Source: Saprospiraceae bacterium | GTDB taxonomy: Bacteria; Bacteroidota; Bacteroidia; Chitinophagales; Saprospiraceae | DNA: 64,000 nt | NCBI GenBank assembly: GCA_016711125.1 | Contig: JADJTQ010000003.1 | Coordinates: 310,001 to 374,000, forward strand | Direction of reading: 5' to 3' | Shown: positions 57,596-64,000 of the stretch, in pieces | Layout of the letters: the number at the start of each line of letters is the position of its first letter | How positions within the stretch are numbered: position 1 is the first letter of the stretch | Notes under the pieces: model-generated | The model's database searches: none | The model's input: the letters and a program-made list of their open reading frames with translations, nothing else | Told to the model about the DNA's origin: nothing | Made by a program: the position numbers and the translations under genes

Positions 57596-58508
57596 ATGGA
57601 ATATATTGATTACTATAAGGTATTGGAGGTTGATAAAAAGGCTGATACACAGTCTATAAAGAAGGCCTATCGCAGGCTGGCCAGAAAGTACCATCCCGAC
57701 CTTCACCCAAATGACGATAACGCTAAACGAAAGTTTCAACAAATTAATGAGGCCCACACCGTTTTGAGCGATTCAGAGAAGCGGGCGAAATATGATAAAT
57801 ATGGAAAAGATTGGGAGCATGCGGAAGCTTTTGAGGAAGCTGCCCGGCAGCGCCAGCAGAATCAGGGTCTCGACCACAGGGATATGGGCAATCAACCACG
57901 TATGAGGATTTTGATGGGGAAGATTTTTCAGAATTTTTTAATTCGATGTTTGGCAGGAGTGGTTTTAGTGCCCGGCAGGATCAAAGGAGGTTTCGGGGGC
58001 AGGATTTGCGCGCAACATTGACCCTTGAGTTGAAAGATGTGTTCCAAACGCATAAACAGACGTTCAATCTCAACGGAAAGAGTATCAGGATTACCATTCC
58101 TGCAGGGGTCAGTAACGGACAGGATATTAAAATAAAGGGTCATGGGGGTCCTGGTGTAAATAGTGGTCCCAATGGTGATCTATATATCAAGTTTGATCTC
58201 GTGAATAATTCGAATTTTATGAGAGATGGGAATGATCTGCTACGTAAGGAGGAAATTGATCTTTATACAGCAATTTTAGGTGGCCCAATTGTAGTTACCA
58301 CTTTTGATGGAAAAAAGTAAAATTAAAAGTTGCTCCGGGTACCCAAAATGGAACCAAGGTCAAATTGGCTGGCCAGGGTTTTCCCGTTTATAAAAGAGAA
58401 GGTCATTTTGGTGATTTGATTCTAACCTTTCAGATTACTATGCCAACAAAACTTAGTGAGGAAGAAAGAGAGCTTTTCGAAAAACTCGCAAAAATAGATC
58501 GGAAATGA
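57596..58508 (+). CDS. cbpA: CbpA/DnaJ-like co-chaperone (two frameshifts)
   Basis: Three frame pieces form one ~303-residue CbpA-type Hsp40. J domain at ~1-70 has the HPD motif ('RRLARKYHPDLHP'). After a linker come the two substrate-binding beta domains ('LTLELKDVFQTHKQTFNL', 'ITIPAGVSNGQDIKIKGHGG', 'NGDLYIKFDL', 'DLYTAILGG', 'KLKVAPGTQNGTKVKLAGQG', 'FPVYKREGHFGDL'). One G added to GGG at 57886-57888 and one A added to A6 at 58311-58316 give an unbroken frame to TGA 58506-58508. It stimulates DnaK. A reasonable ribosome site (AAGGAGAG) precedes the start. cbpM overlaps the 3' end. Confidence 0.92.
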
Positions 58509-58795
58509 AATATGAAAATCTCATTCTGATATCGGAGATCTGCACTCACTATCGCCTGGATCAATCCTTTTTTGAACATCTGGATCAGCACGATTTATTA
58601 GAACGGGTATATTATGAAGATAATTATTATATCGAAGTCGAATATCTTGCGAGATTGGAAAAAATTATTCGGTTTAAGAATGACTTGAATCTTAATCTGG
58701 AGGGTATTAGTGTCATCTTTGAACTACTCGAAAAAATTGATCGGTTACAACAGGAAAACATTCGATTGCAGAATCGTGCGCAGTTTTTTGACTAG
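58505..58795 (+). CDS. cbpM: Chaperone modulator CbpM
   Basis: This 96-residue protein has 'LILISEICTHYRLDQSFFEH' and 'YYIEVEYLARLEKIIRFKND' with 'LNLNLEGISVIFELLEKIDR' followed by a short coiled coil. It resembles CbpM, a MerR-like protein without DNA binding that binds the J domain of CbpA and tunes its activity. Position directly after cbpA with a 4-base ATGA overlap confirms the pairing. Confidence 0.88.
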   Translation: MKYENLILISEICTHYRLDQSFFEHLDQHDLLERVYYEDNYYIEVEYLARLEKIIRFKNDLNLNLEGISVIFELLEKIDRLQQENIRLQNRAQFFD

Positions 58796-59044
58796 GATGT
58801 CCTTCTAAAAGCCATACTGCGTGATTTCTTCCGGTAGTGGAAAGTCAAATCAAATAGGCATTGCTTGATATTCGGGGAGACTAAATGCTGATTCCGGTGA
58901 TTCTTGGCCGATTAAAGTGTCTTGTCTGACTGCCCTGAAGACAGTCTCCAGATCTACCTTAATGTCTCGTAGTCCCGTGTGTTGATAGATTGATCCTTTT
59001 TCATCCATGTTTTGTCGGAAAAGACAATCATAGTGAATTAATTC

Positions 59045-60622
59045 GTGTCAGTTTATCGTTTCTTTTTACAACGACCACGGTTACCTAACTTAAAACTAAA
59101 CCCATTGAGAGTTCCCGATCTAATAACGGTGGGTGTGCTGCTGTTTGTCAGTGTCGCCAGACTCGAGGCTCAGAAACCGCCTCTGGATAGTGCAAGCCTG
59201 GTCCTTTTGAATCAGGTAAAAGAGGAAGCCTCCAAAAATAATAGCGCAGCGAATATTGTAAGATTATTTCGAGACAATTATGAAACGGTGCGCTTTGGGA
59301 ATCAATTTTTTCATGAAGTAATCAGTTTCTTTCTCGAGAATAACCATATCGAAATAGCCGCTGAAGTCCTCGAGTATAATCCATTTCTAATGTCGCAGCA
59401 TAGTCAACTGGCACTTTATTATTATTATTTGGGTGTCACTCAGATGTTGGCTAAAAGAGGTTGGATTAATTACAAACAGGCGGAAAAGAGTCTGAACCGG
59501 GCTGCATTGGAGATGAGAAGATCGTATCTGCCGGATTACGGGTTTTTCTCCGATGTTGAAAATGCACGCGGGTATTTATCCATCACTGCAAGAGGTGTTA
59601 GTACGGATGAAGAGAAAGACCTGGTATGCATAGTTCGCTACGAATTTATAACAATGGCGATCAATCATTTTCGGGATGCATTGATGTATAATCCTGAAAA
59701 TGAAGTAGCTGAGCAAAATCTGGATACGTTGTTGGATAAATTAAATATGGTGGGCCTGCCGATTCCACCTTATCCATATAATCAGAATATGATTTCGGGG
59801 TTGTCGATTGCTTTTGACTCACTCAACCTGGACTCTCTGCACAGCACGACAAGTTTACCAGTACTTGACTACACTCTTTTGCCGAATAATTATCAACTGA
59901 TCATGAGTGAGCTTTCGCAGTATAGTGAGATTATTTTATGTCTGGATCTCAGCGGATCGATGGATGAATCCGTGGGGTGGGGCCCCGAAGTTTCTAAATT
60001 TTTAGTGGCTCAACAATTGGCCTTGTTTATTTGCATGCAAATGCGCACTGATGTTTTTATCGGGGCTATTTCGGTAGGTCGTGCATGCGATGAATCGAGC
60101 GCTGCTTTAAACTATCCCATCGCCAGTGTGAGTAGGAGAGAGCTTTTGATGCAAATTGACGCCATCAGACCCTACGGTCCCACGCCCTTAAATAAACGAT
60201 TGCGAATGACCAAAGACATGTTTTCGATCCGAAATAATAAGAAATTGGTATTCTTATTAAGTGATGGAATGGACACGTGCAATGAAATCAACGAATTGTG
60301 TTCTACAGCCGCTATGCTGGCATCAAATGGAATTGACCTGTCGGTTTTTTCATTTATTTATGAAACACTCGATCCGGAATCGCGTACGGCTTATTCCGTT
60401 TATAATTGCATGACCAATCCATCCGAGGGAAAAATCTATAAAATCACTCAGGATGGCGGCTTGAAGGATCAAATCGATTATGAACCCATCAGTAACAATC
60501 TATTGGTACTTCCTCCGTTAGATACTTCCATTTTGTGGAAAAATAACCATGGTCTTTTTCAATTCAGGATAGATGGGGTTGTGCCTCCAATCAATCAAAT
60601 AATTGATTTTACAAAAGAGTAA
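59045..60622 (+). CDS. VWA-domain secreted protein
   Basis: This 525-residue protein starts at GTG 59045 and has an N-terminal hydrophobic segment (~28-42). The middle (~45-260) is helical and TPR-like ('YYYYLGVTQMLAKRGWINYK', 'FRDALMYNPENEVAEQNLDT'). The C-terminal half is a von Willebrand factor A domain with an intact MIDAS: DLSGSMD (Asp301), 'GPTPLNKRLRMTKDMF' and 'LVFLLSDGMDTCNEI'. It is likely periplasmic or surface and binds a protein partner through Mg2+. No MoxR ATPase or BatA/B gene is next to it. Confidence 0.8.
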   Translation: MSVYRFFLQRPRLPNLKLNPLRVPDLITVGVLLFVSVARLEAQKPPLDSASLVLLNQVKEEASKNNSAANIVRLFRDNYETVRFGNQFFHEVISFFLENNHIEIAAEVLEYNPFLMSQHSQLALYYYYLGVTQMLAKRGWINYKQAEKSLNRAALEMRRSYLPDYGFFSDVENARGYLSITARGVSTDEEKDLVCIVRYEFITMAINHFRDALMYNPENEVAEQNLDTLLDKLNMVGLPIPPYPYNQNMISGLSIAFDSLNLDSLHSTTSLPVLDYTLLPNNYQLIMSELSQYSEIILCLDLSGSMDESVGWGPEVSKFLVAQQLALFICMQMRTDVFIGAISVGRACDESSAALNYPIASVSRRELLMQIDAIRPYGPTPLNKRLRMTKDMFSIRNNKKLVFLLSDGMDTCNEINELCSTAAMLASNGIDLSVFSFIYETLDPESRTAYSVYNCMTNPSEGKIYKITQDGGLKDQIDYEPISNNLLVLPPLDTSILWKNNHGLFQFRIDGVVPPINQIIDFTKE

Positions 60623-60954
60623 TGGATGGTGGACATGTTTAGTGGGTTTAGTGGGTCTCAACAAAGTCAGGAACGGCGAGAACGGATGAATCATGTTATA
60701 GTAGATTTTGTATTTTGTAAAATCAGCGCGAGGTGAGTATTTCAACATCCTCCTAGACAGTTTTCTCACCCTATCTGGACTACAGTAAATATTGGTAATT
60801 TACTTGTCAAGTCAGGGCTGTTGAACTTTTAGTAACCTTCCGGATACCGACTAACTTTTCTCGTTCGGAGCGAAGACCCTATTGTTACATTTTGGCAACT
60901 ACCAAAGGAGACTGCCGATGTGCCTACTGACACCATTGAGGAAAGTAAATCCAT

Positions 60955-61190
60955 TCAACCCGGAATCTGCATTAGAAATGCAGATTCTGCCCGTGGAGTC
61001 AGAAGAAGCAAGGCTTGTCTGATTGTGACATTAATCGTCATCAGCTGACGAAATCATTGAGAATCAATGATTTGTCAGGGTCAAACCTTGAAGTTGAAAA
61101 TCACTACTTCGGTTTTCACTACTTCGGCTAAATGTTGATTTTCAATCGTCAAATTATGCATTGGAAAATCCAATCCATAATGAGGGTTCA
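60955..61190. repeat. Array of four perfect or near-perfect hairpins
   Basis: Stem 1: GAATCTGCATT / AATGCAGATTC (60963-60973, 60977-60987). Stem 2: CTGACGAAATCATTGA / TCAATGATTTGTCAG (61045-61060, 61064-61078), one bulged base. Stem 3: TTGAAAATCA / TGATTTTCAA (61094-61103, 61136-61145) around two direct CACTACTTCGG copies. Stem 4: ATTGGA-AAA-TCCAAT (61160-61174). No gene is present between 60623 and 61298. Confidence 0.8.
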
Positions 61191-61298
61191 ATAGCCTGTA
61201 CTGGGTAGTCCGCTACGTGATTCTTTTTTTTAACCCTGGCTTAAGCCCCGTTTGTTTAAAACTTTTATATCTTGATTTATCGCAAAAAAATATGTAGA

Positions 61299-62408
61299 AT
61301 GAAATCCAGAAGGAAGTTTTTAGAGAAATTAACATTATCTGCAATTAGCTTACCACTTTTACCCGGGTCAAATCTTTTTGCAGCAGATGAGGATCCCTAT
61401 GAGGGACCTATCTTGAAGGTTGCCATCATGGGATTAGGCAGCTACGGTACCAGGGTGGCTGAGGCGATGCAAACCTGTAAACGGGCAAAATTGGTTGGTG
61501 TCATCAGTGGTACGCCAACGAAGATTACTGCCTGGCAGGAGAAGTATGGAATCCCGGAGAAAAATTGCTACAATTACGAAAATTTTGATGCAATCAAGGA
61601 TAATCCTGACATCGATGCTGTATATGTAATTACCCCTAATGCTCTTCATAAAGATCAGGTGATCAGGGTCGCCAAAGCGGGAAAACATGCTATCTGTGAA
61701 AAACCGATATCCATCAATGCTAAAGATGGTGAGGAAATGGTGCAGGCTTGCAAAGCTGCCAAGGTAAAATTTCTGGTGGGCTATCGAATGCACTTTGAGC
61801 CTCATACCGTGGAGGTCATTCGGATGCGAATGGCTGGCGAGCTAGGTAAAATCATGTTTTTCCAGGGTCTTTCCGGCTTTCCAATTGGTAATCCTGATCA
61901 ATGGAGACTGAATAAGGAACTATCAGGTGGTGGCGCAATGATGGATATTGGTATTTATTCAGTCAATGGTGCACGGTATATGGTAGGAGAAGAACCGATT
62001 TGGGTAACCGCTCAAGAGACCAAAACCGATCCCATCAAGTTTAAAGAGGGAATTGACGAGACTATCCAGTTTCAAATGGGATTTCCCAGCGGTGTAGTTG
62101 CGTCTTGCTTGTCGACTTATTCGATGGGAAATTTAGATCGTTTTTTTCTAAATGGTACCAATGGCTTTGCCGAAATGCAGCCATCTACGGGCTACGGGCC
62201 GATTAAGGGTCGGACTCATAAAGGTCCATTAGAAGAAGCAATCGTGACCCATCAAACACTTCAGATGGATGAGATGTCAGCCATGATATTAGAAGGTAAA
62301 GAACCCTTGGTGCCGGTTGATGGCGAAGAAGGGGTTAAAGATCTGAAGATCATGGATGCCATTTATCTGGCGGTCAAATCGGGTGCAAAAATAATCTTGA
62401 AAGCTTAA
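61299..62408 (+). CDS. Tat-exported Gfo/Idh/MocA oxidoreductase
   Basis: ATG 61299 (MKSRRKFLEKLTLSAISLPLL) gives a twin-arginine signal. The ~369-residue protein has a Rossmann NAD(P) domain ('KVAIMGLGSYGTRVAEAM', 'DIDAVYVITPNALHKDQVI') with the active-site Lys in 'HAICEKPISI' and a C-terminal alpha/beta domain ('SGGGAMMDIGIYSVNGARYM'). This resembles exported glucose-fructose oxidoreductase relatives, in which the cofactor is bound before export. The next gene, NIPSNAP, begins 3 bases after the stop. Confidence 0.92.
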   Translation: MKSRRKFLEKLTLSAISLPLLPGSNLFAADEDPYEGPILKVAIMGLGSYGTRVAEAMQTCKRAKLVGVISGTPTKITAWQEKYGIPEKNCYNYENFDAIKDNPDIDAVYVITPNALHKDQVIRVAKAGKHAICEKPISINAKDGEEMVQACKAAKVKFLVGYRMHFEPHTVEVIRMRMAGELGKIMFFQGLSGFPIGNPDQWRLNKELSGGGAMMDIGIYSVNGARYMVGEEPIWVTAQETKTDPIKFKEGIDETIQFQMGFPSGVVASCLSTYSMGNLDRFFLNGTNGFAEMQPSTGYGPIKGRTHKGPLEEAIVTHQTLQMDEMSAMILEGKEPLVPVDGEEGVKDLKIMDAIYLAVKSGAKIILKA

Positions 62409-62411
62409 AAA

Positions 62412-63176
62412 ATGAAAAGACGAAAATTCATGTCTTCTGCTATCGCAGCGGGAGCACTGCCACTAGCCTCCTTGTCGATCCCATCTCGTCGGGCAGCAGT
62501 GGAAGAAAAGGAATTCTATGAGATCAGAACTTACGAAATGAAGTTTCGGGGCAGTCAGACAGTCCTTCGGGGATATCTGAATGATGTGCTCGCTCCATCT
62601 CTGGTACGGCTGGGAGCGAGTAAATGGATGATCTTTGGAGACATCGGAAATGCAGATCCTGCCAAACTTTATGTGTTTATTGCATATCCCAATGGCAAGG
62701 CTTATCTGCAAGCGCAAAACCTTCAGAATGACGCTTCATATATCGCAGCTTCTTCAGAATACAATGCATTGCCTCCAGACCAGACCTTGTACAACCGCTT
62801 TTCCTCCTCGCTATTGCTGGCTTTTGACGGAATGCCAAAAATGATGGATCCTGTAGATGGAGCGACGTTGTTTGAATTACGTACCTACGAAGGCTATAGT
62901 GAGGATGCAGTGCGGCGCAAGATCAAAATGTTTAATGATGGTGAAATCGAGATATTTTTAAAAACAGGTTTGTCTCCCGTGTTTTTTGGCGAGATGATTA
63001 TTGGTCCATACCGGCCTTGCCTGACCTACATGATCAACTTTAAAGACATGGATGAACACGATGCCAATTGGAAAAATTTCATTGCCCATCCTGAGTGGAA
63101 AGCAATGAATGGCAAAGAAGAATATGCCAATACAGTATCGAATATCAGAAAATTGTTTTTACACCGACTATCTTAA
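62412..63176 (+). CDS. Tat-exported NIPSNAP-family protein
   Basis: This 254-residue protein has a twin-arginine signal (MKRRKFMSSAIAAGALPLAS) and two NIPSNAP ferredoxin-like domains: 'FYEIRTYEMKFRGSQTVLRG' near 35 and 'LFELRTYEGYSEDAVRRKI' near 155, each with the ELRTYE-type motif, plus 'WKNFIAHPEWKAM'. NIPSNAP function is unclear; bacterial members are often adjacent to oxidoreductases as here. Coupled to the preceding gene by a 3-base gap. Confidence 0.9.
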   Translation: MKRRKFMSSAIAAGALPLASLSIPSRRAAVEEKEFYEIRTYEMKFRGSQTVLRGYLNDVLAPSLVRLGASKWMIFGDIGNADPAKLYVFIAYPNGKAYLQAQNLQNDASYIAASSEYNALPPDQTLYNRFSSSLLLAFDGMPKMMDPVDGATLFELRTYEGYSEDAVRRKIKMFNDGEIEIFLKTGLSPVFFGEMIIGPYRPCLTYMINFKDMDEHDANWKNFIAHPEWKAMNGKEEYANTVSNIRKLFLHRLS

Positions 63177-63254
63177 CTGGTTTAAACAATCTATTGATTT
63201 TTGTCTATGCTTTTTGTTAAAAAGAGATAAATCTTGGATTAGGCTCAGATGGAA

Positions 63255-63620
63255 TTAATGCTCTAATTTGTCTTTGAGATACCAGAGTAAGAAGGCCAAC
63301 AGAATATTTTTCATAAAGTGCAATAGTTCACTCAACTGATCTATACCGATGTTTTTTGACCAAAATCGATGTAGTATCAGACTCGATATAACCAAAAAGC
63401 CACATAAGCCATAAAAAGCATAATCCCAGTATTTTGGCATGAAGAGCATGACACTGGATGCGATCAAGAGTGCACCGCTCATTTTTACAGCCACATCGGC
63501 ATTGAGCAAACCCGCCTCCACCGAATATTTCATTAGTACTTTCGGAAAGACAAAATGTAAGAAACCAAGGAATCCAAAAGCCCCGGCAATGATGTAAAGT
63601 AGTGTTTGGTCAGAAAACAT
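63255..63620 (-). CDS. DoxX-like four-helix membrane protein
   Basis: This 121-residue protein has four predicted membrane helices (~8-26, ~44-62, ~66-84, ~100-116) and resembles small DoxX/DUF417-like proteins ('LYIIAGAFGFLGFLHFVFPK', 'GALLIASSVMLFMPK', 'FYGLCGFLVISSLILHRF'). It has no redox motif that I can see. Function unknown. Same strand as, and upstream-flanking, the enolase-superfamily gene, 84 bases away. Confidence 0.65.
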   Translation of the reverse strand: MFSDQTLLYIIAGAFGFLGFLHFVFPKVLMKYSVEAGLLNADVAVKMSGALLIASSVMLFMPKYWDYAFYGLCGFLVISSLILHRFWSKNIGIDQLSELLHFMKNILLAFLLWYLKDKLEH

Positions 63621-63704
63621 AAACTAAAGCGAGGAATTGGTTAATGATCGTGCAAATTTCATATTTCCAGCGAAACATAGAAACAATTCCCCGCTTAAGT
63701 AAGT

Positions 63705-64000
63705 TTAGCTCCAAAGTCGATCCCAGGATCTTTCGATATCCCAGTCCGGAGTCGGCTCGAAATAGCCTTTATTTTCGGGGTCCAGATGCTGCTTGACCAC
63801 TTCTTCATTGAGTTCAACTCCGAGACCTGGAGCCTCAGGTACCGGGGCAAACCCTTTTTCGATCATTGTGTGTTTGGTAGTCACCAGATCCTGCCAATAG
63901 TCAAGGTCTACTGAATGATGCTCGAGCGCCATGAAGTTTTGGGTAGCAGCAGCACAATGCACGTTAGCCATAAAAGAGATTGGAGTTCCGGCAAAATGCA
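63705..64000 (-). CDS. Mandelate racemase/enolase-superfamily protein, C-terminal part
   Basis: The minus frame is open from base 64000 to TAA/TAG at 63705-63707, so only the last ~98 residues are in the window. 'FAGTPISFMANVHCAAATQN', 'FMALEHHSVDLDYWQDLV', 'PEAPGLGVELNEEVVKQHL' and 'YFEPTPDWDIERSW' match the C-terminal cap of galactonate/mannonate-dehydratase-like enzymes of this superfamily. The apparent ATG at 63971 is internal. Likely involved in sugar-acid dehydration, in keeping with the neighbouring Gfo/Idh oxidoreductase. Confidence 0.88.
   Translation of the reverse strand, partial: HFAGTPISFMANVHCAAATQNFMALEHHSVDLDYWQDLVTTKHTMIEKGFAPVPEAPGLGVELNEEVVKQHLDPENKGYFEPTPDWDIERSWDRLWS

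Overview
The window reads as a chromosomal segment of a Bacteroidota bacterium, most likely from a Saprospiria/Cytophagia-like lineage. Supporting signs are three perfect TAnnTTTG -7 promoter boxes, DUF2911 proteins, a TonB-plug lipoprotein, FG-GAP, Receptor-L-like and 3-coathanger-type secreted proteins, an S74-chaperone fibre-like protein, Tat-exported Gfo/Idh and NIPSNAP proteins, and mostly poor Shine-Dalgarno sites. Family names rest on motif recognition in the translations; no database search was run.

Layout. 0-8 kb: an FG-GAP protein running off the left edge, tRNA-Thr, DUF72 and DUF502 proteins, a 7-copy intergenic tandem array, arginine deiminase and malic enzyme. 8-13.3 kb: a compact five-gene operon (soluble coiled-coil protein, membrane-anchored PspA-like protein, substrate-binding protein fused to OmpA, ABC permease, ABC ATPase). 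It is the best candidate for an under-described envelope system. 13.6-16.3 kb: DUF2911, plug lipoprotein, uracil-DNA glycosylase, tRNA-Arg. 16.8-31 kb: mostly secreted proteins, a Fic remnant, a SelA-like PLP enzyme and a membrane TPR/HTH regulator. 31-36 kb: a gene-poor, repeat-rich stretch, a metzincin-like protein and a REP-like hairpin cluster. 36-40 kb: exported RraA, a truncated ECF sigma factor between two direct repeats, and a haem-c propeller lipoprotein. 40.4-45.5 kb: a nitric oxide reductase locus (decayed Rrf2 regulator, norC, norB, norQ, norD). 46-64 kb: a URO-D-like protein, acyl-ACP thioesterase, two class-A beta-lactamase-fold hydrolases around an Npt-type translocase with HEAT-like repeats, an exported dikinase with glucan-water-dikinase domain order, cbpA-cbpM, a VWA protein, a hairpin array, and a set of Tat-exported oxidoreductase, NIPSNAP, DoxX-like and enolase-superfamily genes.

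At least ten conserved genes are broken by apparent one- or two-base indels, most of them in homopolymer runs (DUF502, arcA, maeB twice, the propeller lipoprotein four times, norB, the translocase, cbpA twice). This pattern suggests uncorrected long-read consensus errors rather than mass pseudogenisation. The Fic, Rrf2 and sigma-factor remnants look more deeply decayed. Several distinct palindromic or dispersed repeat families occupy the intergenic space.
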